Shown here one piece after another: positions 17,539-25,808 of a stretch of DNA of 64,000 nucleotides. A model generated the notes under the pieces. The model was not told the DNA's origin. It made no database searches and worked only from the letters and a program-made list of their open reading frames with translations. Positions within the stretch are counted from its first letter, which is position 1; every line of letters starts with the position of its first letter. Origin of the DNA: an uncultured Neglectibacter sp. (GTDB lineage Bacteria > Bacillota > Clostridia > Oscillospirales > Acutalibacteraceae); the NCBI GenBank assembly GCA_937958185.1, contig CALFFN010000028.1, forward strand, positions 62,001-126,000. The letters run 5' to 3'. The position numbers and the translations under genes are program-made.

Positions 17539-17573
17539 TCTAACAACTAACTCCTAACAACTAACGACTAAAG
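17539..17573. repeat. TTAGTTGTTAG-type micro-repeat reaching into the esterase stop codon
   Basis: Minus strand AGTCGTTAG, TTGTTAG, GAGTTAG, TTGTTAG. The first TAG is the esterase stop and AGTCGT are its last two codons. Confidence 0.7.
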
Positions 17574-18325
17574 AACCACTCCACCGCCTTCGGGGCGTAT
17601 TCCGCCCAGAATTTGTCGTCGTGGACGCCCGGGCTTTCGTGATATTCATGGGCGACGCCCTGCTCTGTCAGGAACTGATGGAACTGGCGGTTGGGCTCGA
17701 CCAGGAAATCCTCCGAGCCGCAGCACAGATAGATTTCCGGCAGTTTCTTCCCGGCGGCTTTCAGCTCCTTGACCAGCGTTTCCGGGTTGTTGCGGCTTTC
17801 CTCCACCGTTTCCAGATCGCCAAAGCATTCGGAATAATAGGCGTAATTCGCCATGGGGTTGCTTTCCCCCTCTTTCATGTGGGCAATATCGTGGACGATC
17901 AGCGCCGAGGACAGCCCCGCGACCTTGCCAAACACATGGGGGTAGGCAAGGGCGGTGCGCACCGCGCCAAAGCCGCCCATGGAAATGCCCATGATATAGG
18001 TGTTTTCCGGCTTCTGGGCAATGCCGAAGGTCCGGCGGACATAATCCACCAGCTCCTCCCCCACCATGGTGGCATAGGCGTGCCCGGTGGAGCGCCCGTC
18101 CAGGTAAAAGCTGTTTTCCGCCGTGGGGCTGACCACGGCAATATTGTATTTTTTCATCAGCTCCTCAGAGACCCAGTTTTCCGCCTTGCCGGTGTAGCCG
18201 TGCAGATGGAAAATGGTGGTCAGGGGGCGCCCGCTTTCGTTGGGGGCGTCGTTGGGCAGAGCCAGCTCAAAATACGTGTGCCGCTGCAGGCTGTTCAGAA
18301 ACAGCTCGATCCTCATTTTTGCCAT
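17561..18325 (-). CDS. esterase, EstA/esterase-D type alpha/beta hydrolase
   Basis: 254-aa serine esterase of the tributyrin esterase/S-formylglutathione-hydrolase-like family. Catalytic triad candidates: Ser115 in GISMGGF, Asp206 in GSEDFL and His235 in GVHDDKFW; oxyanion-hole region FHLHGYTG at 39-46. No signal peptide. GAAGGAGAG precedes the ATG. Next to the GH39 gene, de-acetylation or de-feruloylation of xylo-oligosaccharides is plausible, but this is inference from context. The C-terminal residues SR and the stop are supplied by a TTAG micro-repeat. Confidence 0.88.
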   Translation of the reverse strand: MAKMRIELFLNSLQRHTYFELALPNDAPNESGRPLTTIFHLHGYTGKAENWVSEELMKKYNIAVVSPTAENSFYLDGRSTGHAYATMVGEELVDYVRRTFGIAQKPENTYIMGISMGGFGAVRTALAYPHVFGKVAGLSSALIVHDIAHMKEGESNPMANYAYYSECFGDLETVEESRNNPETLVKELKAAGKKLPEIYLCCGSEDFLVEPNRQFHQFLTEQGVAHEYHESPGVHDDKFWAEYAPKAVEWFFSR

Positions 18326-18417
18326 ACTGTTTTCTCTCCTTCGTTATTTTCTTTTGAGATTTTTGTAAAAAGGCGGGGCCGCCGATTCCATGGACGACCC
18401 CGCCTGCCTTTTCGGAA

Positions 18418-20487
18418 TTATTCGCCGCTTTCGGCTTTTGCCGCTTCAATGACCTTCTGCGACACGTTGCCGGGGGCTTCCTCGTACCGTTCAAACTCAA
18501 AGGTGAAACTGCCCCTGCCCTGGGTGCACTGACGCAGGAAGGTGCAGAAATCGTGCATTTCCGCCATGGGGACTTCCGCTTCCACGGTCTGTCTGCCCGA
18601 TCCCGCAGGCTCCATGCCCAGTACGCGCCCGCGGCGCTTGTTCACTTCACCCATCACATCGCCCATGTTGCCGTCCGGCACGGTGGCGCGGAGGTGACCA
18701 ATGGGCTCCAGCAGCACAGGGTTTGCCTTGGGCATACCGTCGCGATAGGCAATGGACGCGGCAGTCTTGAACGCCATTTCGGAGGAATCCACCGGGTGGT
18801 AGGAGCCGTCATACAGCACGGCGGACAATCCAACCACAGGGTAACCTGCCAGCGGTCCCTTCAAAATGCATTCCCGCAAGCCCTTTTCCACCGCGGGGAA
18901 GAATCCCTTGGGGACGGAGCCGCCCACAACGCGCTCGCCGAATTCCAGACCCTCGCTGTCGCAGGGGGAGAACTCGATCCACACATCGCCGAACTGCCCG
19001 TGACCGCCTGTCTGCTTCTTGTGGCGCCCCTGCACCTGTACCATCTTGCGGATCGTCTCGCGGTAGGGCACCTTGGGTGTTTTCAGGGTGACCTCCACGC
19101 CGAATTTTGTCTTCAGCTTGGAAATCGCCACGTCAAGGTGCTGCTCGCCCAGACCGCCGATCACCAGCTCGTGGGTCTCCACGTTGTTGGAGAACTGCAG
19201 GGTGGGGTCTTCCTCGGAAAGCCTCAGCATGCCCTGGGCGACCTTATCCTCTTCGCCCTTGTTCTTCGGGACGATCGCCATGGTCAGGGCGGGGGTGGGA
19301 TATTCCACACCCTCCAGCGTCACTTTGCGGGTGGGAGCGCACAGGGTGTCGCCGGTATTCACCGCGGCAAATTTGGGCACCGCGCCGATATCGCCCGCGC
19401 CGATGTACTTGACGTCCTCCTGCTTTTTGCCCACCATCATTACCGTTTTGCCCACGCGCTCGGCATTGCCCGTGCGCATATTGACAAGCTGGGTCTCAGT
19501 GGATATCTTGCCGGAGATCACCTTCAAATAGGAAAGCTTGCCGATAAAGGGGTCGGCAACGGTCTTGAACACCAGCGCCACGGCGGCAGCGTCCTCATTG
19601 ACAGGCAGCTCCACAGGGTTGCCGTCCACGTCCACACCGATTTCCGCAGCCTTTTCCTCCGCAGAGGGGGCGAGCCATGCCACGCCGTCCAGGAACTGCT
19701 CCATGCCGCGCATCAGCATGGCGTCCCCGCAGAATACGGGGGTGATGGTGCCAGCCTTTACGCCCTTGCTGACGCCTACGATGACCTCCTCCGGCGTAAA
19801 TTCTTCGCCGGCAAAATATTTTTCAAACAGCGCGTCGTCCGTTTCCGCCACGGCTTCATAGATAGCCGTCCGCAAGCCCTCCAGACGGTCCCCCATGTCC
19901 GGCATGGGAACTGCCACCGGCTTGCCGCCGGAATAGTCATACGCCTTGTACTCCAGCAGGTTTATGTAGATGTTCGCCTGGTCCCCTTGAATATAGGGCA
20001 CTACCACGGGGCACACGGAAGGACCGAACTGCGCCTTCAAATCTTCAAACACACGGTAGAACCGGGCGCTTTCATCGCAGAGACCGTTGACAAAGAAGAT
20101 CTTTGCCAAATGCCGCTTCTCGGCGGCGGCAAACGCCTTTTCCGTACCTACGGAAATGCCGTCCTTGCCGGAAATGACGATCAGCACCGTGTCGGCGGCG
20201 CGCATGGTCTCGCAAAGCCCGCCCTCAAAATCGAACAGACCGGGCGCGTCCAGCAGGTTGATCTTCTTGTTTTTCCATTCCAGCGGAGCCACCGCAGCGG
20301 AAATGGAAGCCTTCCGGCGGATCTCCTCGGGGTCATAGTCGCAGACTGTATTGCCCTCGCCCACCTTACCGCGCCGGTCGGAAGCGCCGCTCAGATACAG
20401 CATCGCCTCCGCCAGAGAGGTCTTGCCCGCGCCGCTGTGCCCAGCCACCGCCAAATTGATGATATTCTTCGCCTGATATTGGTTCAT
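18418..20487 (-). CDS. elongation factor G-like translational GTPase (EF-G2 type)
   Basis: 689-aa five-domain EF-G homologue. The P-loop GHSGAGKTS (16-24) is intact and the C-terminal domains IV-V are complete. G3 is DAPGLFDF (80-87) in place of DTPGHVDF, so the catalytic His is absent, and G4, normally NKxD, reads NGLCD (134-138). The protein thus belongs to the EF-G-like paralogue group and not the housekeeping EF-G, and may hydrolyse GTP poorly or bind it unusually. The start is placed at MNQYQAKN behind AAGGAGAATACAG. It has its own promoter at 20628. Confidence 0.88.
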   Translation of the reverse strand: MNQYQAKNIINLAVAGHSGAGKTSLAEAMLYLSGASDRRGKVGEGNTVCDYDPEEIRRKASISAAVAPLEWKNKKINLLDAPGLFDFEGGLCETMRAADTVLIVISGKDGISVGTEKAFAAAEKRHLAKIFFVNGLCDESARFYRVFEDLKAQFGPSVCPVVVPYIQGDQANIYINLLEYKAYDYSGGKPVAVPMPDMGDRLEGLRTAIYEAVAETDDALFEKYFAGEEFTPEEVIVGVSKGVKAGTITPVFCGDAMLMRGMEQFLDGVAWLAPSAEEKAAEIGVDVDGNPVELPVNEDAAAVALVFKTVADPFIGKLSYLKVISGKISTETQLVNMRTGNAERVGKTVMMVGKKQEDVKYIGAGDIGAVPKFAAVNTGDTLCAPTRKVTLEGVEYPTPALTMAIVPKNKGEEDKVAQGMLRLSEEDPTLQFSNNVETHELVIGGLGEQHLDVAISKLKTKFGVEVTLKTPKVPYRETIRKMVQVQGRHKKQTGGHGQFGDVWIEFSPCDSEGLEFGERVVGGSVPKGFFPAVEKGLRECILKGPLAGYPVVGLSAVLYDGSYHPVDSSEMAFKTAASIAYRDGMPKANPVLLEPIGHLRATVPDGNMGDVMGEVNKRRGRVLGMEPAGSGRQTVEAEVPMAEMHDFCTFLRQCTQGRGSFTFEFERYEEAPGNVSQKVIEAAKAESGE

Positions 20488-20627
20488 CTGTATTCTCCTT
20501 CCATGCCCCTTGGGGCTGGTTTCACAGCCTTGATCCGCACCGTATGCCGCCGGGATACGGTCCTCACAAACCCCGTATTTGGCATTTAGCACGACATACG
20601 CCCGATTTTGACCGCAACTTTGGATAT

Positions 20628-20656
20628 ATTATATAGCAGTATACGGGAAAACACAA
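20628..20656 (-). promoter_or_regulatory. sigma-A promoter of the EF-G-like gene
   Basis: Minus strand TTGTGT (20656-20651), 17-bp spacer, TATAAT (20633-20628); leader of about 130 nt. The remaining gap to 20914 is AT-rich near 20680-20740 and otherwise holds only the terminator at 20857. Confidence 0.65.
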
Positions 20657-20856
20657 TGGGAAATCACAGAAAATATATGATTTTTCAAAAAAATTTTTTC
20701 TGTTTTTGAGCATTTTGCATAAAAATGTACCCGGTATTTCTTCTAATCAACTAGTTTTCGTTTTTTCCTCCCGCCGAAGGCTGTTTTCGGGAAAGACCCT
20801 TTCCTTTGGAAAAGCACCGTGACCGCTGCCCTACGCCATCAACTCCATCGAAAGCA

Positions 20857-20889
20857 GAAAAGCGGCTCCCCCAGGGGAACCGCTTTTTG
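20857..20889 (-). terminator. intrinsic terminator of the rlmB operon
   Basis: AAAAGCGG...CCCC / GGGG...CCGCTTTTT stem with one mismatch and a short loop, 25 bp beyond the stop of the 1008-aa gene; on the minus strand the 3' side ends in TTTT. Confidence 0.8.
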
Positions 20890-20914
20890 ATCCTGCTCTA
20901 TTCTATTGGAAAAA

Positions 20915-23900
20915 CTATTTCCGCAGCTTGGGGATCACCATGATCACCAGCAGCCAGAACAGCTCAAAGGCAAACAGAACAAAGGAGGAAAGCTGGCGAA
21001 TGCCGCCAAAGCAGGCCATGAACGCCACCAGCACGAAGCCCAGCACCACGGCGGTATTCTGGATCGCCACCACCAGACCGGCGGTGCGCTTTTCCTCTAC
21101 GCAGGCGGCGATCACGCTCATCATGGATTCCGGTCTGCCCTTAGTGGCGACCACAGCGTCCGCGCGCCCGATGGTTTCGTCCAACAGCTTTTTGGAGGTA
21201 TCCCCCAGCTCGCCGTCCAGAATGCCCACGGACGCGGCGTCAATGCCGAACAGCCGGGACACCATCTGGGGGGTGACGTTGGGGTCGGTAGTGCGGACCA
21301 GCACGCTGATCCCGCTGTTTTCCAGCCGCTGCAGCTCATTTTTCTTGCGGCGGTCCGCGGAATAGGTCAGCACCAGCATGGCAGCCACCGCCGTATCCAC
21401 CGCGATGTACACAATGACCTTGTTGCCGGACACATATTGGGTCTCTTCTTCCCTGGCAGGTACTTCGATCCTGTGATTGATCAGCAGGGAACGGTCGCCA
21501 ATGTAGATCTTCTGCCCGTCCACCCGTCCGATAATGCCGCCGCCCTCCTCATAGGAGAAGCTCTCCACCTCAGGCAGGGCGTCTTCATTTTCGCTGATGA
21601 CCTGGTCGAACACGCCGGACAGGGGACCGCCGATCTCCTTCATCAGGGCGGAAGCCGCCATAATGGCGCTTTCCGCCCCGGCGCGGTTGCCGAAGGTTTT
21701 GATGCCGCCCAGCACCACAGTGCCCCGGGGGAAGATATCCTCCGCGTCCACCAGCACGGCGTTGACATTGCCCAGCTGTTCTACCGCCTCATAGCCCACC
21801 ACCATGGCGCCTGCCCGGCGGGCAGTTTTGCACAGGCGGCTGATGGGCAGGTTCACAGACAGCATATTGGCAGCCGCCACACAGGCACAGGACGCCGCCG
21901 CCAAGGTGCTGAGGGCGGTGGGAACGCTGCGGGTGATCAGCAGGCAGGCGATACAGAGCACCAGAGAGGACACCAGCCCGATGGGCGCCAGCAGCTGAGA
22001 AGCGGACTCCGACGGGTCGGGATTATAGGAAAGCTCCAAAAAGCGCTTCAGGAAACCCGCCTTGCACTGATAGGCGATCAGCGGCTTTTCCGCTACGCTG
22101 TCCTTGGTCATTTTCAGGGAGGTGTTGTAGTCGTCAAAGGTCCGCACGGCGTACTTCTGCTCCTTGGAGGTGACAAAGCGGAAGTTGCTGTGGATCCGGC
22201 GGATCATGGTGAGCTTGCCCGCCGCGTTCACGAACAGGATGGCGGAAAGGATCACGGCGTACAGATGCAGCCTGCCGTCCGCCAGCTCCGAACGGAAGAA
22301 AATAGAGGCGACTGTCTGTATGGAGACCGCCACTGCCGCCACCGCCGCCGCGCTGTCGGAGTTGGCGTTAAAGGAGAACAGCGCCTTTAATCCATTGGCA
22401 ACGGTACGGTAGCACACGCCGATGGAAACGATCAGAAATACCACGGTCAGGATCACGTACACAATGGTCATCGAGCCGCCGTCCGCGGAGGCTCCCCCGC
22501 CGAAAATAAGGTTCACCAGCGCCAGCAGCCCGGTGCAGATACCGGTGATCATCATGCGCATGGTCAGCTCGCGCATATCGCTGCGCAGCTCGTGGGAAAT
22601 GGATTTGGCGTCCTCGGGTCCCGTATAATCGTCGATGGATTCCCCGGTGTCCGCGACCTCCTCCGGCTCTTCCCGGGGCTCCTCCAGCTTCTTGTTCCGC
22701 ACCCTGCGGCGCGGGGTATGTTTGACCTCCTCTTCCTCAGCCGCCTGCTGCAAGCCCTCGGATTCGGAAAGCAGCGCGCTTTGCAGCACGTCCACATTGA
22801 TGACATGGGTGGGAATGCTTCTGGAACGGTATTCGTAAATGCTGGCGATCTGGGGGATTTCCCCCAAAGGTCTGCCGGTGATGACGGTTTCCTGTTCCAG
22901 GGATTTTTCTCCCTGCCCGGCAGGGAGGGCGGCGTCTTCCACAGCCGCCTGCACAGGAATCTCCTTTGTCTTTTCCAGATATTCCGGGGCGGTGGGCACC
23001 TCCGGCATCTGGGCAAGGTCCGCGTTCTCCGCCAGCTCCACCTCGGAGATGGTCCCCTCCTGCACAGGCTCCTCCTGTACCGCTTCCTCCTGCTCGATGG
23101 ATTCCAGTATCTTATTGACAGATTCTTCGCTGACGGCGGGCATATCCTTCACCCGCTGCAGCTCGATGGTATCGTTCAGCACATTCAGCTTGATCTCCAT
23201 GGTCTGGTCGCTGACAGTTTCCAGCATGGCTTTCTGAATGCCCGGCAGTTCCTCCTGAGAGGGATCGGCTCCCTCCACCTCAATGCCGTGCTGTCTGGCG
23301 TAGGGGTCGGCGGCGAACGCCGTCACCGGCATGGGGGCGACCACGCCAAATTCCTCGGCGATCTCCTGCTCGTCCACGCCGGCGGTCTGCACCGCCTCCG
23401 CCACCCGGCGGCGGCGCTCCTTCTGCAGGCGCTGGAAGTTCTGCTCCACCTCGTCGTCAATGGCTTTTTTCGAGTCGTCAAACAGCGCCTTGTAGCTGTC
23501 CTCGCCCAGGGTAAATTCCCCGGTGGCAGGGTCAAAGCCCTTGCGGTACTCGTCAATGGGCTTGAGCTGAAGACCGTAGTACATGTCCTCGCCCTCGTCG
23601 AAATCCGGCACCTTCTGCTTTCTGCCGAACAGCCCGCGCTTCTTCTTTTTCTTTTCCGCTTTTTCCGCCTTTTTGTCCGCCTTGCTCCTCTTTTCCTCCC
23701 GCGGTTCCTCCGGGGCGGCGGAAGCCCGCATTTCCGGCACGATCTGGATATTGCCGGTGGCAAAGGCGTTCAGGTCCGCCGTGTCCTCTGAAACAGGGGA
23801 ACGGGGCGCATTTTCGGCAGAAGGCTCACTCTCCGGGGCGGTCTCCTCCGGCTGTTCCACGGCGGGGGCCGGGTCGCCCTCCCGCAGATCGCGCTGCTCT

Positions 23901-23941
23901 GCCAAAATGTCTTCCAACGTAAATTCCTTTTTCTCAGCCAT
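20915..23941 (-). CDS. P-type ATPase-like membrane pseudoenzyme with long cytosolic N-terminus
   Basis: 1008 aa. Residues 1-455 are hydrophilic, rich in Glu, Lys, Pro and Ala, with a KKAEKAEKKKKK stretch near 90-101. From about 463 there are paired hydrophobic helices (463-482, 492-510, 525-548, 560-580, 652-672, 675-697) and two more at 960-1003. Between them lies a degenerate P1B-type ATPase core: ARRAGAMVVGYEAVEQLGNVNAVLVDAEDIF keeps the position of the phosphorylated Asp (Asp732) but has AEDIF where KTGTL is required; GRVDGQKIYIGDRSLL resembles the nucleotide domain. It is probably a non-pumping membrane regulator or scaffold. It starts 4 bp after the rlmB stop, with its GGAGG inside rlmB. 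Confidence 0.72.
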   Translation of the reverse strand: MAEKKEFTLEDILAEQRDLREGDPAPAVEQPEETAPESEPSAENAPRSPVSEDTADLNAFATGNIQIVPEMRASAAPEEPREEKRSKADKKAEKAEKKKKKRGLFGRKQKVPDFDEGEDMYYGLQLKPIDEYRKGFDPATGEFTLGEDSYKALFDDSKKAIDDEVEQNFQRLQKERRRRVAEAVQTAGVDEQEIAEEFGVVAPMPVTAFAADPYARQHGIEVEGADPSQEELPGIQKAMLETVSDQTMEIKLNVLNDTIELQRVKDMPAVSEESVNKILESIEQEEAVQEEPVQEGTISEVELAENADLAQMPEVPTAPEYLEKTKEIPVQAAVEDAALPAGQGEKSLEQETVITGRPLGEIPQIASIYEYRSRSIPTHVINVDVLQSALLSESEGLQQAAEEEEVKHTPRRRVRNKKLEEPREEPEEVADTGESIDDYTGPEDAKSISHELRSDMRELTMRMMITGICTGLLALVNLIFGGGASADGGSMTIVYVILTVVFLIVSIGVCYRTVANGLKALFSFNANSDSAAAVAAVAVSIQTVASIFFRSELADGRLHLYAVILSAILFVNAAGKLTMIRRIHSNFRFVTSKEQKYAVRTFDDYNTSLKMTKDSVAEKPLIAYQCKAGFLKRFLELSYNPDPSESASQLLAPIGLVSSLVLCIACLLITRSVPTALSTLAAASCACVAAANMLSVNLPISRLCKTARRAGAMVVGYEAVEQLGNVNAVLVDAEDIFPRGTVVLGGIKTFGNRAGAESAIMAASALMKEIGGPLSGVFDQVISENEDALPEVESFSYEEGGGIIGRVDGQKIYIGDRSLLINHRIEVPAREEETQYVSGNKVIVYIAVDTAVAAMLVLTYSADRRKKNELQRLENSGISVLVRTTDPNVTPQMVSRLFGIDAASVGILDGELGDTSKKLLDETIGRADAVVATKGRPESMMSVIAACVEEKRTAGLVVAIQNTAVVLGFVLVAFMACFGGIRQLSSFVLFAFELFWLLVIMVIPKLRK

Positions 23942-23945
23942 AAGG

Positions 23946-24755
23946 TCAGGAATCCCTCCTTATCGGGTTAGCCGCGTAAAGCCCGCTCCTCTGCCTGCAC
24001 ACCTCGTAGCAGAGGATGCCGGCAGCCACGGAAGCGTTCAGCGAATTGATATGGCCCTTCATGGGTATGGACACCACGAAGTCCGATTTTTCTTTGATAA
24101 GCCTGCCCACGCCGTGCCCCTCCGAGCCGATGACCAGCGCCACAGGTCCGGTGAAATCAGTTTCGCACCAGGGAGAGCCGTCCATATCGGCGGCATAGAC
24201 CCACACGCCCCGGGCTTTCAGCTCCTCCAGCAGAGCAGCAAGGTTCTGCACTCTGGCAACGGGCAGGTATTCCACCGCGCCGGCGGAGGATTTTCCCACC
24301 GCATAGGTGAGCCCTACGCTGCGGCGCTTGGGGATAACCACCCCATGCGCCCCGGCGCATTCCGCCGTGCGGATCACCGCCCCCAGATTGTGGGGGTCCT
24401 CCAGCTCGTCGCAAATAATCAGGAAAGGCGGTTCGCCCCGCTGCCGGGCAAGCTGAAAAATATCCTCCAGATCGGCAAATTCCCGCACTGCCGCCACTGC
24501 CACCACGCCCTGGTGCACCGCGCCGCCGCAGAGATGCTCCAGCTTCCGGGGATCGGCTTCCTTCACAGGAATGCCCGCATCCTTTGCCCGGGCGACCAGA
24601 GAAAGCAGCGCGCCGCTTTTCTCGCCCCGCTGGACGTACAGGCTGTCGATGGCTCTGCCGGATTTCAGCGCTTCGCTGACGGCGTTGCGCCCGGCAATGA
24701 TATCCTCTCCCCGGGCAGGAGCATTCTGTTCCTTTTTTTCTCTCTGCTTGTCCAC
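23946..24755 (-). CDS. rlmB: 23S rRNA (guanosine-2'-O)-methyltransferase RlmB (SpoU/TrmH family)
   Basis: 269-aa SPOUT methyltransferase. An N-terminal substrate-binding domain (GRNAVSEALKSGRAIDSLYVQ) is followed by the trefoil-knot domain with the three SpoU motifs: DELEDPHNLGAVIRTAECAG, LVIGSEGHGVGRL and IPMKGHINSLNASVAAGILCYE. It methylates the 2'-OH of G2251 (E. coli number) in 23S rRNA. Start taken at GTG 8 nt after GAAGGG; a GTG nine bases further upstream (24764) is the alternative. The leader carries four RNA repeats, one touching the ribosome binding site. Confidence 0.93.
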   Translation of the reverse strand: MDKQREKKEQNAPARGEDIIAGRNAVSEALKSGRAIDSLYVQRGEKSGALLSLVARAKDAGIPVKEADPRKLEHLCGGAVHQGVVAVAAVREFADLEDIFQLARQRGEPPFLIICDELEDPHNLGAVIRTAECAGAHGVVIPKRRSVGLTYAVGKSSAGAVEYLPVARVQNLAALLEELKARGVWVYAADMDGSPWCETDFTGPVALVIGSEGHGVGRLIKEKSDFVVSIPMKGHINSLNASVAAGILCYEVCRQRSGLYAANPIRRDS

Positions 24756-24770
24756 TTGATACACCCTTCA

Positions 24771-25085
24771 CACCTGCGGTGGGCAATCGGGAACCCTCTT
24801 TATACAAAAGGAACCTGTTCGACCCGACCACTACTTTTCTCTATTAATCCAAACTCTCCACCTGCGGTGAGCAATCGAGCACCCTCTTGGTACAAGAGGA
24901 ACCTGTTCGACCCGACCACGGCTTTCACTTCTGTTTCACGTCACCTGCGGCGGGCATTCGGGAACCCTCTTAGTACAATGTAGAACTGCGCCGCCCGACC
25001 GCTACTTACCCTTTTATCCAACTTTTCACCTGCGGTGGGCAATCGGAAATCTCCTGCATCAGTACGGGATCACTCCGCCCAATTG
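24771..25085 (-). ncRNA. four tandem copies of a probable structured RNA in the rlmB leader
   Basis: Imperfect repeats start at 24771, 24859, 24942 and 25027 (spacing 88, 83, 85). Read on the minus strand each has GTGG-TCGGG, a hairpin (in copy B CCTCTTG / CAAGAGG), then CCCGA, a 4-nt bulge and CCAC, followed by CACCGCAGGTG. Paired positions co-vary: GTGG/CCAC becomes GCGG/CCGC in copy C, TCGGG/CCCGA becomes TCGGG/CTCGA in B and TTGGG/TCCGA in D, and the hairpin gains a C-G pair in B where A has U-G. Copies C and D are more degenerate in the hairpin. Copy A ends at the rlmB ribosome binding site. No Rfam class could be recognised by eye. Confidence 0.65.
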
Positions 25086-25154
25086 CAGCCTTTCCCTCTG
25101 CCTGCTGCGACGGTGGAAGGCGTCTCCTGTCTCAATGGTAAATATCTCAGGGTA

Positions 25155-25183
25155 TTATAGCACATCTTTCCGAAAATCTCAAA
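25155..25183 (-). promoter_or_regulatory. rlmB: sigma-A promoter of the rlmB operon
   Basis: Minus strand TTGAGA (25183-25178), 17-bp spacer, TATAAT (25160-25155) with TG two bases before. Start near 25148 gives an untranslated leader of about 390 nt containing all four RNA repeats. Confidence 0.8.
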
Positions 25184-25189
25184 TAAAAA

Positions 25190-25790
25190 TGCAGAGAGAT
25201 TCCGACAGGGTTCTTTTTTCTGCGGTTTTTTCCGACAGAGGAATGATTAAAAATTCATTTTATTTTCTTTTTTGCATGAAAATTCTTTTTTACTCTTTGT
25301 ATTTTCCGCTTTTCCAGTCGTTTACATAAAAGAAATTTATCTGGAAATCCAGGATGTGGAAAACCCTGTGGAAAATGTTAATAACCCCTCGTTTCAAGCG
25401 GGTTCTGATTTCCACACCTGATTTTTCCTTGGAAAACTTATGTTAACGGGAAGTTTTTTTCGGTTCCTTTCCCCATTTTTTGGGCAATTTTTTGAGTTCC
25501 GCTTTTTCCACGATATACTGTGGATAGCAGACGCATGTATCTGCTATCTTGTGTCAATACCTTTTTTCGGACAGTCGGCTTTTACTGACTATTTACTGAA
25601 TTTCTTTATGCAGTCCCCTTTCGGGTTTCTCAAAACCTTTTCCTCCGAAGAAAGTCTACCTTTTTCTTTCATTTTATGGTATACTGAAACAAAACACGAG
25701 AAAAACAGGGGGATTTTTGCGAAACTGCCTATTGACGCTCCCTATTTTTCTCCTGGGGAAAAATGAATTTTTATGCATTCGTGTATTATC
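25190..25790. other. AT-rich divergent intergenic region with DnaA-box-like 9-mers
   Basis: About 600 bp with no supported gene; the small ORFs here lack ribosome binding sites and family features. It contains five sequences close to the DnaA box TTATCCACA: TGTGGAAAA at 25355 and 25367, ATTTCCACA at 25408, TTTTCCACG near 25504 and TGTGGATAG at 25519. An extended -10 TGGTATACT near 25677 probably serves the DUF6062 gene. Confidence 0.4.
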
Positions 25791-25808
25791 ATTCCAAGGA
25801 GGGTGCTC

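Noticed and set aside
24780..24830. tRNA gene (GTTCGACCC resembles a T-loop)
   Set aside because: No acceptor, D-arm or anticodon arm can be drawn; the sequence is part of the repeated leader motif. No tRNA or rRNA gene was found in the window.
24771..25085. CRISPR array
   Set aside because: The conserved part is about 60 bp, varies between copies with compensating changes, and the gaps are short and similar; no cas genes are near. A structured RNA leader fits better.
25440..25766. 108-aa Phe-rich ORF on the plus strand
   Set aside because: No ribosome binding site, AT-rich intergenic composition, and it overlaps the promoter of the DUF6062 gene.
25190..25790. Chromosomal replication origin
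   Set aside because: DnaA-like boxes are imperfect and there is no dnaA, dnaN, recF or gyrB in the window; gene orientation does not diverge cleanly here.
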